The notes: a model not told the origin generated them from the sequence alone. A DNA stretch of 64,000 nucleotides from Xanthomonas sp. AM6 (GCF_025665335.1 NZ_CP106869.1:1886501-1950500), one strand, 5' to 3'; shown: positions 17,783 through 27,211, counted from the stretch's first letter. Numbers and translations are program-made.

Positions 17783-18633
17783 GCGGCGCGGGCGCGTTGC
17801 GCGGCGGGCGGTTGCTGCGCTGGACGGTGCTGGGCGGCGGCTTCGCCTTCCTGTACCTGCCGATCCTGCTGCTGATGGTGTACTCGTTCAATGCCTCGAA
17901 GCTGGCCACGGTATGGGCCGGGTTCTCGACCAAGTGGTACGGCGAACTGCTGCGCGACCGGCAGATCCTGCAGGCGGCGTGGATCAGCCTGAAGGTGGCG
18001 TTCTGGACCGCCACCGCGTCGATGGTGATCGGCACGCTGGCGGCGATGGTGATGACCCGCTTCCGCCGCTTCCCCAGCAAGAGCCTGTTCGGCGCGCTGG
18101 TGACCGCGCCGCTGGTGATGCCGGAGGTGATCATCGGCCTGTCGATCATGATGATGCTGGTGTCGATGGGCGGGCTGATCGGCATCCCGCCCAAGGGCGT
18201 CACCGCGATCTGGGCCGCGCACGTCACCTTCACCCTGTCCTTCGTCACCGTGGTGGTGTCCTCGCGGCTGCAGGAACTGGACCGCTCGCTGGAAGAGGCG
18301 GCGATGGACCTGGGCGCGAACCGGCTCAAGGTGTTCTTCCTGATCACCTTGCCGATCATCGCCCCGGCACTGGTGTCCGGCTGGCTGCTGGCGTTCACCC
18401 TGTCGCTGGACGACGTGGTGATCGCCAACTTCGTCGCCGGCCCCAACTCGACCACGCTGCCGATGACCGTGTTCTCCTCGGTGCGGATGGGCCTGAAGCC
18501 GAAGATCAACGCGCTGGCCACGCTGATGGTGCTGGCGGTGTCGATCGCCGCCTTCGTCGGCTGGTGGCTGATGGCGCGCAGCGAGAAGCGCCGCCAGCGC
18601 GACATCCAGCTGGCGCTGCAGCAGGGCGGCTAG
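17779..18633 (+). CDS. potI: Polyamine ABC transporter permease (PotI type)
   Basis: Second permease subunit, 284 residues, about six helices, starting at GTG 17779 within the potH stop. Early residues LYLPILLLMVYSFNASK and WYGELLRDRQILQAAWISLK match PotI/PotC. The coupling loop is EEAAMDLGANRLKVFFLITLP, and SLDDVVIANFVAGPNSTTLPM follows. The operon ends here, and a REP pair follows within 20 bases. Confidence 0.92.
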   Translation: MSGAGALRGGRLLRWTVLGGGFAFLYLPILLLMVYSFNASKLATVWAGFSTKWYGELLRDRQILQAAWISLKVAFWTATASMVIGTLAAMVMTRFRRFPSKSLFGALVTAPLVMPEVIIGLSIMMMLVSMGGLIGIPPKGVTAIWAAHVTFTLSFVTVVVSSRLQELDRSLEEAAMDLGANRLKVFFLITLPIIAPALVSGWLLAFTLSLDDVVIANFVAGPNSTTLPMTVFSSVRMGLKPKINALATLMVLAVSIAAFVGWWLMARSEKRRQRDIQLALQQGG

Positions 18634-18648
18634 GGGGCTTCGCGTTTC

Positions 18649-18732
18649 TGTAGGAGCGGCTTCAGCCGCGACATCGGCGCCGGAAGCTGTCGGCTGCGGG
18701 AAATCCCTGTCGCGGCTGAAGCCGCTCCTACA
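18649..18732. repeat. REP-type inverted pair (GTAGGAGCGGCTTCAGCCGC)
   Basis: Positions 18649-18672 (TGTAGGAGCGGCTTCAGCCG and CGAC) are repeated as an exact inverted copy at 18709-18732, with 36 bases between. This is the REP family of Xanthomonas, Stenotrophomonas and relatives that is mobilised by RAYT transposases. It lies directly after potI and before gabD. A degenerate single copy occurs at 40338-40362. Confidence 0.8.
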
Positions 18733-18842
18733 ATGTCGCCGGCCGCGCGGAACGCTGTGGTCCATCCCTTCGGCGCCATCGCCACGCCGCCGCAACCTTC
18801 GCGGCGCTAGGCTGGGCGGACTTTTTCCAGGAGTCCGTCGCG

Positions 18843-20207
18843 ATGCCTCACGACACCGTCAATCCCGCCACCGGCAAGGTCGAATACTCGCTCGAACTGA
18901 TGGACGCCGCCGCCGTCGAGCAACGCCTGGCCGCCTCCGCGCAGGCGTTCCCGGCATGGGCGGCGACGCCGCTGGAGCAGCGCGGCGCGCTGCTGCGCCA
19001 GGTCGGCGTGCAGCTGCGCGCGCGCCGCGAGCAGATCCAGCGGGTGATGACCGCGGAGATGGGCAAGCTGCGCAAGGAGGCGCTGGCCGAGATCGACAAG
19101 TGCGCCGACGCCTGCGACTACTACGCCGAGCACGCCGCCGACTACCTGCGCGACGTGCCGGTGGCCACCGACGCGCAGCGCAGCTACGTGCGCTACGAGC
19201 CGCTGGGCTGCGTGCTGGCGGTGATGCCGTGGAACTTCCCGATCTGGCAGGTGTTCCGGTTCCTGGCGCCGGCGCTGATGGCCGGCAACGTGGCGCTGCT
19301 CAAGCACGCCAGCAACGTGCCGCGCTGCGCCGACGCGATCCACGCGGCGCTGGCCGCTGCGGGCATTCCGGCCGGCGTGTTCGACGTGCTGCACATCGAC
19401 AACGACCAGGCCGCCGAGGTGCTGCGCGATGCGCGCATCGCCGCGGTGACGCTGACCGGCAGCGAGCGCGCCGGCCGCTCGATCGCCGCCAATGCCGGCG
19501 GGCAGCTGAAGAAGTGCGTGATGGAACTGGGCGGCAGCGATGCCTTCGTGGTGCTGGACGACGCCGACCTGGACACCACCGTGGCCGCGGCGGTGAAGTC
19601 GCGTTTCGACAATGCCGGGCAGACCTGCATCGCGGCCAAGCGCTTCGTGGTGGTGGAGGCCATCGCCGACGAATTCGTGCGCCGCTTCGTCGCCGCCGCG
19701 GCCGAGCGCCGGCTCGGCGATCCGCAGGACGAGGCGACCACGCTGGCGCCGCTGGCGCGGCAGGACCTGCGCGACGAACTGCACAAGCAGGTGCAGGCCA
19801 GCATCGCCAAGGGCGCCAAACCGCTGCTCGGCGGCGCGCCGGACACCGGCACCCATGCCGGCTACCCGGCGACGATCCTGGACCACGTGGCGCCGGGCAT
19901 GCCCGCCTACGACGAGGAACTGTTCGGCCCGGTCGCCGCGATCCTGCGCGTGGCCGACGAGGCCGAGGCGGTGCGCGTGGCCAACGACACCAGCTTCGGC
20001 CTGGGCGGCAGCGTGTGGAGCGCCGACCGCGCCCGCGGCGAGCGCGTCGCCCGCCAGCTGCAGTGCGGCGCCGCCTTCGTCAACGCCATCGTCAAGAGCG
20101 ACGTGCGCCTGCCGTTCGGCGGCATCAAGCGCTCCGGCTTCGGCCGCGAACTGGCCGAGCACGGCATTCACGAGTTCATGAACATCAAGTCGGTCTATGT
20201 GGGGTGA
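18843..20207 (+). CDS. gabD: NAD(P)-dependent succinate-semialdehyde dehydrogenase
   Basis: Aldehyde dehydrogenase superfamily enzyme of 454 residues that would oxidise succinate semialdehyde to succinate, closing the putrescine-GABA-succinate route of this cluster. Visible are VMPWNFPIWQVFRFLAP, LTGSERAGRS for the cofactor, the general base Glu in CVMELGGSDAF, the catalytic Cys in NAGQTCIAAKRF (about residue 262) and LPFGGIKRSGFGREL. The short N-terminus and overall form resemble the Sad/GabD1 group. A role for other small aldehydes is possible. It is convergent with corA. Confidence 0.87.
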   Translation: MPHDTVNPATGKVEYSLELMDAAAVEQRLAASAQAFPAWAATPLEQRGALLRQVGVQLRARREQIQRVMTAEMGKLRKEALAEIDKCADACDYYAEHAADYLRDVPVATDAQRSYVRYEPLGCVLAVMPWNFPIWQVFRFLAPALMAGNVALLKHASNVPRCADAIHAALAAAGIPAGVFDVLHIDNDQAAEVLRDARIAAVTLTGSERAGRSIAANAGGQLKKCVMELGGSDAFVVLDDADLDTTVAAAVKSRFDNAGQTCIAAKRFVVVEAIADEFVRRFVAAAAERRLGDPQDEATTLAPLARQDLRDELHKQVQASIAKGAKPLLGGAPDTGTHAGYPATILDHVAPGMPAYDEELFGPVAAILRVADEAEAVRVANDTSFGLGGSVWSADRARGERVARQLQCGAAFVNAIVKSDVRLPFGGIKRSGFGRELAEHGIHEFMNIKSVYVG

Positions 20208-20208
20208 G

Positions 20209-20400
20209 GCCGGGATTCGGGAGTCGGGATTGGGGATTCGCAAAAGCGGGTCCCGGTTCCTGAGACGAGCAGCGACGGTCTAGCTTGCACTGCGGTACTC
20301 ACCGCAGCGTGTGCTTGCGGCGAGTCGGGCTATCTCCGTTCGCGTCAGCGGCCAGACCGCCGCTGTTGCGAATCCCGATTCCCCAATCCCGAATCCCGGC
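20209..20400. repeat. 33-bp inverted repeat arms between convergent gabD and corA
   Basis: Arm 20209-20241 (beginning GCCGGGATTCGGGAGTCGGG) and arm 20368-20400 are near-perfect reverse complements made of the GGGATTCGGG repeat unit. They sit directly at the 3' ends of two convergent genes, so a bidirectional fold-back in either transcript is possible. The 126 bases between the arms contain no gene. Confidence 0.65.
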
Positions 20401-20401
20401 C

Positions 20402-21394
20402 CTACAGCCAGCGCGCCCGCTTGAACGCCAGGTACAGCCCCAGGCAGACCGCGCCGACGCCGGCGATGGTCAGCGGGTAGGCCCAGGGCGAGTCGAGTTC
20501 GGGCATGTGCTGGAAGTTCATGCCGTACCAGCTGGTGATCAGGGTCGGGGCGGCCAGCAGCGCGGCCCAGGCGCCGAGGCGCTTGACCGTCTCGCCCTGG
20601 GCCAGGGTCACCAGCGACAGGTTCACGCTCAGCGCGGTGCCCAGCATCTCGCGCAAGGTGTCGATCGCCTCGTTGGTGCGTACCGCATGGTCGAGCACGT
20701 CGCGCAGGTACAGCCGCACTTCGTCGGGGATCAGCGGGCCGGGATTGCGCTTGAGGTGGGCCAGCACGTCCTGCAGCGGCGCCACGCCCAGGCGCATCTG
20801 GTTGAGTTCGCGCTTGAGTTCGTACAGGCGGATCGCGGTGTCGCGCCGGTAGGCCTCGGCGAAGATGTCCTTTTCCAGCCGTTCCAGGCTCTGCCGGAAC
20901 TCGTCCAGGATCGGCTGGTAGTTGTCGACGATGTAGTCCAGCACCGCATACAGCGCGTAGGACGGGCCGAGCAGCATCAGCGCCTTCTCGCGTTCCAGCC
21001 GCTCGCGCACCGGCGCGTACGGCAGCGAGGCGCCGTGGCGCACGGTCAGCAGGAAGCGCGCGCCGAGGAAGGCGTGGGTCTCGCCGTAGACGATGCGCTC
21101 GTCGATCACCTGCGCGGTGTGCACCGCCAGGAACAGCGAGTTGCCGTAGGCCTCCACCTTCGGCCGCTGGTGCGCCATGCGCGTGTCTTCGATCGCCAGG
21201 TCGTGCAGCTGGAATTCTTCCTGCAGCTTCTGCAGCACGTCGTCGCCGGGTTCGTACATGCCGACCCAGACGAAGCCGTCGGGCTCGGCCAGCACGTCGC
21301 TGATCCGTTCCAGGGCGATGTCGTGGCGGCGGCCTTGGCCGTCGTAGTGCACGCAGTTGATGACGCAGGCGGGATTTTCGGGGACGGAGGCCAT
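20402..21394 (-). CDS. corA: Magnesium/cobalt transporter CorA
   Basis: Pentameric inner-membrane Mg2+ channel of 330 residues. A large cytoplasmic domain (VGMYEPGDDVLQKLQEEF, IEDTRMAHQRPKVEAYGN) leads into a long stalk helix and two C-terminal transmembrane helices. The selectivity motif GMN is in SWYGMNFQHMPEL, and the basic tail KRARWL closes the protein. ATG 21394 gives MASVPENPACVIN; the frame continues upstream but with no similarity. It is the last gene of the minus-strand phoH-ybeY-corC series, with corC two genes upstream, so Mg/Co handling is clustered. Confidence 0.93.
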   Translation of the reverse strand: MASVPENPACVINCVHYDGQGRRHDIALERISDVLAEPDGFVWVGMYEPGDDVLQKLQEEFQLHDLAIEDTRMAHQRPKVEAYGNSLFLAVHTAQVIDERIVYGETHAFLGARFLLTVRHGASLPYAPVRERLEREKALMLLGPSYALYAVLDYIVDNYQPILDEFRQSLERLEKDIFAEAYRRDTAIRLYELKRELNQMRLGVAPLQDVLAHLKRNPGPLIPDEVRLYLRDVLDHAVRTNEAIDTLREMLGTALSVNLSLVTLAQGETVKRLGAWAALLAAPTLITSWYGMNFQHMPELDSPWAYPLTIAGVGAVCLGLYLAFKRARWL

Positions 21395-21419
21395 GGGCGG
21401 GAATCGTGCGCGGGCGGGA

Positions 21420-22724
21420 TCAGCGCTGCAAGCGGCGCCGTGTGAACGCCCAGGCCAGTGCCGCATGCACCGGCAGCAGCAGGGCGATCCATTGCAGGTT
21501 GAACTGCGGCTGCAGCATCGACAGCCAGTGGATCAGCAGCGCCGCGCCGGCCAGCGCCACCACCAGCCACAGCAGCACGCCGAACCAGCGCCCGGGCTGG
21601 CGCCCGCGCAGCAGCGTCGCCGCGCCGAGCAGCAGCGGCAGGCACAGCGGGTCGAGCAGCAGCAGGTTGCGATTGGCCCAGGCGGCGCGGTGGTCGCTGA
21701 AGCCCCACAGGTACAGCAGCACGCCGCCGCCGAGCGCGCACAGCAGCCAGAACGGCAGCGCCAGCGCCGCCAGCCGGCGCGGCCGACGGCCCAGCGCCAG
21801 CACGCCTGCCGCCGCGGCCAGGCCGACCAGCAGCCACGGCCACCAGTGCCGCACCTGCTCCGGCGGTTCCGGCGCCAGCCGCTGCGGCAGCAGCTGCTGG
21901 CGCGCCTGCACCAGCGGGCGCCCGGCGCTGTTGCGCACCTCGCCCAGGCTCTCGGCCAGGCGCATCGGCACGAACGCCTCTTCCCAGCGCGACAGCGGCT
22001 TGTCCGCGAACGGCCCCAGGCCCAGGTCGAAGCCCAGCCACATCCACGGCGCCGGCGAGGCCAGGCGCACCGATTCGCTGCGGTAGGTGTTGCCGCGCGA
22101 ACGCCCGGACAGCTGCGCGTGCAGCGTGCCGTCCAGCGCCCGGTCCAGCGCGTCGCGGACCATGGTGGCGCAGTTGGCGGTGTAGTAGTCGTAGCGGTAG
22201 CGCGCGTTTTCCGGGCGTGCGCGCCAGGCCAGCGCGGCCTGCAGCGCGCGCGCCTGCGCCGGCTCCATGTCCAGCCACTGGATGTCCACGCCGCGGCCGG
22301 CGTCGCGGTACTGCGCCAGGTCCTCCTGCAGCGGCAGCGCGACCAGGTAGTACCGCATGTCGCCGGCGGCGAAGCGGCCGACGAAGTCCGGCTCGCTGGG
22401 GTCGAAGAAGCCGAAGTTGTACGAGGTGGCCTGGCCGCTGCGCGGGTCGACCACCACGATCGCGTCGTGGCCGAAGCGTTCGAAGAACACCTCGCCCGGC
22501 TGCATCGTGGCCACGCCGATGCGCGGCGCCGGCGCGTCGGCGTCGGTGCCAAGCGCGGCGGCGCCCGGCGTTGCGGCGGAAGCCGGGGCCGGCGCCGGCG
22601 GCGCGGCAAGGTCGGCACTGCCGGCCTGCGCGAACGCCAGCGCGGCGCAGCAGGCCAGCAGCGCGCCCAGCAGCCACTGCGGCCAGCCACGCGCCGGCAG
22701 GCGCGGCGAACGACGGCCGATCAA
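21420..22724 (-). CDS. DUF4105 / Lnb-type membrane protein, putative lipoprotein N-acyltransferase
   Basis: A 434-residue envelope protein. An N-terminal signal or anchor segment (WLLGALLACCAALAFA) is followed by an Ala/Pro linker and a periplasmic domain with PGEVFFERFGHDAIVV, SYNFGFFDP, and the conserved Cys in YDYYTANCATMVRDAL (about residue 195), matching the DUF4105 family. After about residue 295 come five hydrophobic helices. As I recall, this family includes Lnb, an alternative lipoprotein N-acyltransferase; its periplasmic domain plus five-helix layout is the same. The gene overlaps corC by 4 bases, the slot held by lnt in many relatives. Function is inferred. Confidence 0.72.
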   Translation of the reverse strand: MIGRRSPRLPARGWPQWLLGALLACCAALAFAQAGSADLAAPPAPAPASAATPGAAALGTDADAPAPRIGVATMQPGEVFFERFGHDAIVVVDPRSGQATSYNFGFFDPSEPDFVGRFAAGDMRYYLVALPLQEDLAQYRDAGRGVDIQWLDMEPAQARALQAALAWRARPENARYRYDYYTANCATMVRDALDRALDGTLHAQLSGRSRGNTYRSESVRLASPAPWMWLGFDLGLGPFADKPLSRWEEAFVPMRLAESLGEVRNSAGRPLVQARQQLLPQRLAPEPPEQVRHWWPWLLVGLAAAAGVLALGRRPRRLAALALPFWLLCALGGGVLLYLWGFSDHRAAWANRNLLLLDPLCLPLLLGAATLLRGRQPGRWFGVLLWLVVALAGAALLIHWLSMLQPQFNLQWIALLLPVHAALAWAFTRRRLQR

Positions 22725-23602
22725 GCGTCTTCCTGCGGGCCGGGCGGCAGGATGGTGACGTGGAACGCCTGCACCCGGCGCGCGTCGGCGCGGGCCACGC
22801 GGAACGCGAAGCGTCCCAGGGTCAGTTCCTCGCCGGTTTCCGGCAGATGGCCGATGGCCTCGGTGACCAGGCCGCCGACGGTGTCGTAGTCGTCGTCGGG
22901 GAAGTCGGCGCCGAAGCGTTCGTTGAAATCCTCGATCGGGGTCAGCGCATCGACCACGTACTGGCCGTCGGCCTGCGCGGCGATCAGCGAGGCCTCGTCC
23001 TCGGCGTCGTCGTGCTCGTCGTCGATCTCGCCGACGATCTGCTCCAGCACGTCCTCGATGGTGACCAGCCCGGCGACGCCGCCGTATTCGTCGACCACGA
23101 TCGCCATGTGGTTGCGCGAGAGCCGGAACTCCTTGAGCAGCACGTTGAGCTTCTTGGATTCGGGGATCAGCACCGCCGGGCGCAGCAGTTCGCGCACCGT
23201 GCCCGGGCCGTGGTCGGCGACCACGCCGCGCAGCAGGTCCTTGGCCAGCAGGATACCGAGGATGTCGTCCTTGTTCTCGCCGTGTACCGGGAAGCGCGAG
23301 TGGCCGGATTCGACCACCTGCTTCATCAGGTCGAGGAAGCGCGATTCGGCCGACAGCGACACCATCTGCGAGCGCGAGACCATCACGTCGCCGACGGTGA
23401 GTTCGGACACCGACAGCGCGCCTTCCATCATGCGCAGGGTGTCGGCGGCGATCAGCCCGTCGTGCTGGGCGTCGCGCAGCACCTCGACCAGGTCGTCGCG
23501 GGTGTGCGGGTCGCCGGAGAAGACCGAGCTCAGGCGTTCCAGCCAGCCGCGGCGTTTTTCGTGGGTTTCCGGAGGGGAGCTACTAGAGTCGTCTTCTGAC
23601 AT
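22721..23602 (-). CDS. corC: CorC/YbeX-type protein, CBS and transporter-associated domains
   Basis: Cytoplasmic protein of 293 residues, linked in enterobacteria to Mg/Co efflux and, under the name YbeX, to ribosome metabolism. It has two CBS domains (VGDVMVSRSQMVSLS, MAIVVDEYGGVAGLVTIEDV) and a C-terminal CorC/HlyC domain with YDTVGGLVTEAIGHLPETG. ATG 23602 (MSEDDSSSSPPE) was preferred over the ATG six codons upstream. It is in the ybeY neighbourhood, as usual, and shares an ATGA overlap with the Lnb-type gene. Confidence 0.92.
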   Translation of the reverse strand: MSEDDSSSSPPETHEKRRGWLERLSSVFSGDPHTRDDLVEVLRDAQHDGLIAADTLRMMEGALSVSELTVGDVMVSRSQMVSLSAESRFLDLMKQVVESGHSRFPVHGENKDDILGILLAKDLLRGVVADHGPGTVRELLRPAVLIPESKKLNVLLKEFRLSRNHMAIVVDEYGGVAGLVTIEDVLEQIVGEIDDEHDDAEDEASLIAAQADGQYVVDALTPIEDFNERFGADFPDDDYDTVGGLVTEAIGHLPETGEELTLGRFAFRVARADARRVQAFHVTILPPGPQEDA

Positions 23603-23713
23603 GTTCTGTGGATACGGCACCCGGTCGGCCGGGCGATGCGCGCAAGTCTAGCAGGGCCAATGGGACAGAGCCGCGACGCCGGCGGCGGCCGCGGCGGCGC
23701 GCACGGACACGGC

Positions 23714-24310
23714 TCAGCCGTCGCTGGCGGGTGCGTGCAGCGGGTCCGGCGCCGGCGCGGCGTCCGGGTCCTCGGGCAGGTCCAGGCTGTAGCTGCAACC
23801 GGCCAGGGTCTTGCCCGGGTGCGACTTCACCGTGGACAGGCTGAGGATGATCGATTCGATCATCGGCTCGCCGGTCTTCGGATCGGTCACGTCGCGGCTG
23901 ACCACCTCGCGTCCGAACATCGCCTTTTCCGGCGTGTCCACCGCCGCCTCCAGCTGCAGCTGGGTGGCCAGCGGGCGCGGATCGGCCAGGTCCAGGATCG
24001 CCATCACGCTGGCGCCGGCCACCGCGATGCGCGTGGTGCTGTGGCCGAACACTTGGATCGGCCGCACCAGTTCGTATTCGCTCATGAACAGGTTGGACTG
24101 CGGCAACGGCCGCCAGCCCTGCGCCACCGCCTTCAGCGGATCGGCCAGCAGCGGCCCCAGCGCAGTGAAGTCGGCCACCCGCTGGCGGCATTCCAGCAGC
24201 GCCGGCAGGTCGATGGCGGGCGCGGATGCGGGTGCGGGCGCAGGCGCGGCGGCCGCGGGCAGCGCGGACGCGAGCGCGAGCGCGAGCAGGACGAACGATG
24301 GACGGATCAA
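23714..24310 (-). CDS. Secreted protein of unknown function
   Basis: A 198-residue product that I do not recognise. A clear signal peptide (MIRPSFVLLALALASALPAAAA) precedes an Ala/Pro-rich linker and a globular part of about 150 residues with LLECRQRVADFTALG, SEYELVRPIQVFGHSTTRIAV and SLSTVKSHPGKTLAGCSYSLDLP. Two cysteines (one near each end of the domain) could form a disulfide. The tail is rich in Pro/Ala/Asp. It lies between corC and a small membrane-protein gene in the same direction. It is probably periplasmic. Confidence 0.75.
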   Translation of the reverse strand: MIRPSFVLLALALASALPAAAAPAPAPASAPAIDLPALLECRQRVADFTALGPLLADPLKAVAQGWRPLPQSNLFMSEYELVRPIQVFGHSTTRIAVAGASVMAILDLADPRPLATQLQLEAAVDTPEKAMFGREVVSRDVTDPKTGEPMIESIILSLSTVKSHPGKTLAGCSYSLDLPEDPDAAPAPDPLHAPASDG

Positions 24311-24368
24311 CGCGCTGGACCTCGGGCCGGAGAACGGGGCAGGGCGGCGCAGCGGCCGCGCGGCAACG

Positions 24369-24839
24369 TTACCGTCCGCGCCGGCGCTTGACCAGCCATG
24401 CGCTCGCGCTGGGCAGGGTCAACAACGCGCTGGTCAGGTACAGCACGGACAGCGCAGCCAACATGCCGTCGCTGTCGAGCTGCTGGCTCAGCTGCCGGCA
24501 GCACAGCCAGGCGACGATCGACAACGGGAACAGCAGCGCGACCCGTCCGGCGCGGGGGGCGATACGCACCGTGCCGCCGCCCGCCTCCGGGTGCCTGCGC
24601 AGGTACAGCCAGCGCCAGGCGCTGGGCGTGGTCGCCAGCGCCAGCAGGGCGAGCGCGCCCAGCCAGGGCAGGTGCTGCTCGGGCAAGGTGCCGGTGCCCG
24701 CGAAGCGCGGCGCCGGGCGGATCGCGCCCAGATAGAGGTAGGCGCTCAGGCTGAGACCCCACAGCACGACCGCGATCCCGCGCGTTCGCGCCGCGGCGTG
24801 GCCGGTTCCATGCGGTGCGGGGGGGCCTGATTCGAGCAT
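24369..24839 (-). CDS. Small membrane protein of unknown function
   Basis: A 156-residue product, not recognised. It shows about four hydrophobic segments: IAVVLWGLSLSAYLYLGAI, LPWLGALALLALATTPSAW, VALLFPLSIVAWLCC and LAALSVLYLTSALLTL. Basic loops and a KRRRGR C-terminus suggest cytoplasmic ends. It follows ybeY by 46 bases in the same direction. Confidence 0.65.
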   Translation of the reverse strand: MLESGPPAPHGTGHAAARTRGIAVVLWGLSLSAYLYLGAIRPAPRFAGTGTLPEQHLPWLGALALLALATTPSAWRWLYLRRHPEAGGGTVRIAPRAGRVALLFPLSIVAWLCCRQLSQQLDSDGMLAALSVLYLTSALLTLPSASAWLVKRRRGR

Positions 24840-24885
24840 CCGTGTCTACCTCGGCAGTTGTCCGAAACGCGCCGTGTTCGACGGC

Positions 24886-25371
24886 TCAGCCTTCCCCGGC
24901 GTAAGGGTCGCCCACGCCCAGGTCGGCCAGGATCTCGCGCTCCAGTTGCTCCATCGCGTCGGCCTCCTTGTCGTCCTCGTGGTCCCAGCCGAGCAGGTGC
25001 AGCACGCCGTGCACGGTCAGGTGCGCGTAGTGGGCATTGAGCGGCTTGCCCTGTTCGGCGGCTTCGCGCGCCACCACCGGCGCGCAGATCACCAGGTCGC
25101 CGAGCAGCGGCAGCTTGACCCCCTTGGGCAGGCCCTCGGGCAGTTCGGCCGGGAAGCTGAGCACGTTGGTGGCGTAGTCCTTGCCGCGGTAGTGGTGGTT
25201 CAGCGAACGGCCCTCCTTGGCGTCGACCAGGCGGATCGCCAGGTCGGCTTCGCGGATGCGGCCCTTCAGCGCCGCGGCCACCCACTTGCGGAAGCTCGCC
25301 GCCGCCGGCAGGCCGGCGCGGGGCAGGGCGTAGCTGACGCCGACATCGAGGCGGACCGGACCTTTGGTCAT
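24886..25371 (-). CDS. ybeY: Endoribonuclease YbeY (16S rRNA maturation / ribosome quality control)
   Basis: Zinc metalloprotein of 161 residues. The metal site [18 protein letters not shown] matches the family pattern HGxLHLxGYDH. Upstream [18 protein letters not shown] is also conserved. ATG 25371 ([10 protein letters not shown]) is preferred over one 45 bases upstream. It normally lies between phoH and corC; here two small unknown genes are interspersed. Confidence 0.93.
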   Translation of the reverse strand: MTKGPVRLDVGVSYALPRAGLPAAASFRKWVAAALKGRIREADLAIRLVDAKEGRSLNHHYRGKDYATNVLSFPAELPEGLPKGVKLPLLGDLVICAPVVAREAAEQGKPLNAHYAHLTVHGVLHLLGWDHEDDKEADAMEQLEREILADLGVGDPYAGEG

Positions 25372-25444
25372 GGCGAGACGGCAATTCGGAGCGGACAGGA
25401 GCCGACAGTATCGCAAGTGCGGCGCTTCACTGCGACTTCCAGTG

Positions 25445-25999
25445 TCAGGTGACGCACTCGATCAGCATCAGCAACGGCGGTCCGCCGGCGGCCATGCGGT
25501 AGACGACGTTGCCCATCGGGCCGTGCTGGCACTGCGGGTTGCTGCGCGTGACCTCGATCGCGGCGGCCAGGCCCGGCGGCGCGTCGGTCCACACCGCGGC
25601 GTGCCCGCCTTCGAGCAGGCGTCCCACCAGGTACAGGCCGTCGGCGGGCACGTGCTCGCGGTCGAGGAGGGTGCAGCCGAAGCGGTCGCGTTCGTCGCTG
25701 GCCACGGCCAGCAACGCCTGCGCGCGCCCGCCTGCGATCCACGCCAGCCGCTGCGCATCGTCCGCTGGCGCGGTGGCCGAAGCGCGCCTGGCCTGGGCGG
25801 CGCGCACGAGCTCATGGCCCGACAGGCTGATGGTTGCGCGTTCGACCGCGATCGACAGGCACGGCGGCGCCATGCGCTGGGCGGTGGCGATGCGCTGCTG
25901 CGTTTCCGGGATCGCTGCCGGCGCCTGCGCCAGGCCGACGTCGCTGCCGGCCGCGCCGAGCAGGGCGGCCAGCGCGATGCCCGGCCAGCGTGGCGTCAT
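25445..25999 (-). CDS. Secreted protein of unknown function overlapping phoH
   Basis: A 184-residue product with a signal-like start ([26 protein letters not shown]) whose ATG overlaps the phoH stop by 4 bases, so it is probably translated from the same mRNA. Recognisable pieces are [41 protein letters not shown] and the C-terminus LLMLIECVT. Cysteines at about residues 57, 119, 161 and 182 suggest disulfides. I cannot assign a family. Confidence 0.7.
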   Translation of the reverse strand: MTPRWPGIALAALLGAAGSDVGLAQAPAAIPETQQRIATAQRMAPPCLSIAVERATISLSGHELVRAAQARRASATAPADDAQRLAWIAGGRAQALLAVASDERDRFGCTLLDREHVPADGLYLVGRLLEGGHAAVWTDAPPGLAAAIEVTRSNPQCQHGPMGNVVYRMAAGGPPLLMLIECVT

Positions 26000-26982
26000 G
26001 CCGCCGGACCGGTCAGCTTGTCGGTGATGTCGCGCTTCTCGTAGGCGTTGACGATGCGCGCCACCAGCGGATGGCGCACCACGTCGCGCGCCTCGAAGAA
26101 GGTGAAGCTGACGCCCTCGACCTCGTGCAGCACCTCGATCGCGTCGCGCAGGCCGGACTTGACGTGCTTGGGCAGGTCGATCTGGGTCAGGTCGCCGGTG
26201 ACCACCGCGGTGGAGCCGAAGCCGAGCCGGGTCAGGAACATCTTCATCTGCTCGATGGTGGTGTTCTGCGCCTCGTCCAGGATCACGTAGGCATCGTTGA
26301 GCGTGCGTCCGCGCATGTAGGCCAGCGGCGCGATCTCGATGACGTTCTTCTCCAGCAGCTTGACCACCTTCTCCACGCCGAGCATCTCGTACAGCGCGTC
26401 GTACAGCGGGCGCAGGTAGGGATCGACCTTCTGGCTCAGGTCGCCGGGCAGGAAGCCGAGCTTCTCGCCGGCCTCCACCGCCGGGCGCACCAGGATCAGC
26501 CGCTGCACGCGCGATTCGTTCAATGCCTCGACCGCGCTGGCCACCGCCAGGAAGGTCTTGCCGGTGCCGGCCGGGCCGATGCCGAAGTTGATGTCGTGGG
26601 TGGTGATCTGGTGCAGGTACTTGGCCTGGTTGGCGCCGCGGCCGCGGACGGTGCCGCGCTTGACCTTGATCGCCACTTCCTGCGGTTCGTAGGCGCGCTG
26701 CGCGACATGATCGACGTTGGCCTGGGTCAGGCGCAGGTGGATCGCCTGGTCGTCGAACACGACGCTCTCGGCCTCGGCGTACAGCGCCTGCAGCAGGGTC
26801 TCGGCGGCGGCGACCGCGGTGGCCGGGCCGGTGACCCGGTAGACGTTGCCGCGGTTGGAGATCTCCACGCCCAGGCGCAGTTCGATCTGGCGCAGGTGCG
26901 CGTCGAACGGGCCGGCCAGGTTGGCCAGGCGTTCGGTGTCGGCGGGTTCGAGGGTGAAATCGCGTTGTGCGGGGATGGTCAT
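25996..26982 (-). CDS. ybeZ: PhoH-family ATPase (PhoL/YbeZ)
   Basis: Cytoplasmic P-loop ATPase of 328 residues, linked to YbeY and rRNA processing. An N-terminal KH-like part ([21 protein letters not shown]) precedes the PhoH domain with Walker [16 protein letters not shown], Walker [13 protein letters not shown] and [19 protein letters not shown] 26982 ([13 protein letters not shown]) is the start with homology; the frame runs 69 codons further upstream as spurious basic sequence. It is the first gene of the phoH-ybeY-corC series, separated here from miaB by an unrelated insertion. Confidence 0.93.
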   Translation of the reverse strand: MTIPAQRDFTLEPADTERLANLAGPFDAHLRQIELRLGVEISNRGNVYRVTGPATAVAAAETLLQALYAEAESVVFDDQAIHLRLTQANVDHVAQRAYEPQEVAIKVKRGTVRGRGANQAKYLHQITTHDINFGIGPAGTGKTFLAVASAVEALNESRVQRLILVRPAVEAGEKLGFLPGDLSQKVDPYLRPLYDALYEMLGVEKVVKLLEKNVIEIAPLAYMRGRTLNDAYVILDEAQNTTIEQMKMFLTRLGFGSTAVVTGDLTQIDLPKHVKSGLRDAIEVLHEVEGVSFTFFEARDVVRHPLVARIVNAYEKRDITDKLTGPAA

Positions 26983-27211
26983 CGAGGTTCGTCCGCGGCG
27001 CGCAATGCGACGCCAGCGTCGTTGGACAGGGAGGGAGAGCGTAGCGCGCGCGGCTGTGAAGGAACAGGCGACGCGCGCTGCGTCGCGGCGGCGCCGTGGC
27101 GTTCCGGCAGGAAAACAATGCGCGCCGGTCGCGAATACGGCAGCGCGCCGCACGCCAAGTGCCCGTGTAGCGGAAAGACGCGCCGCCACGGCCCGCGCGA
27201 CGGCGCTTGGG

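Noticed and set aside
22721-22724. Frameshift between corC and the Lnb-type gene
   Set aside because: The 4-base ATGA overlap is a normal coupling signal; both proteins are complete with proper ends.
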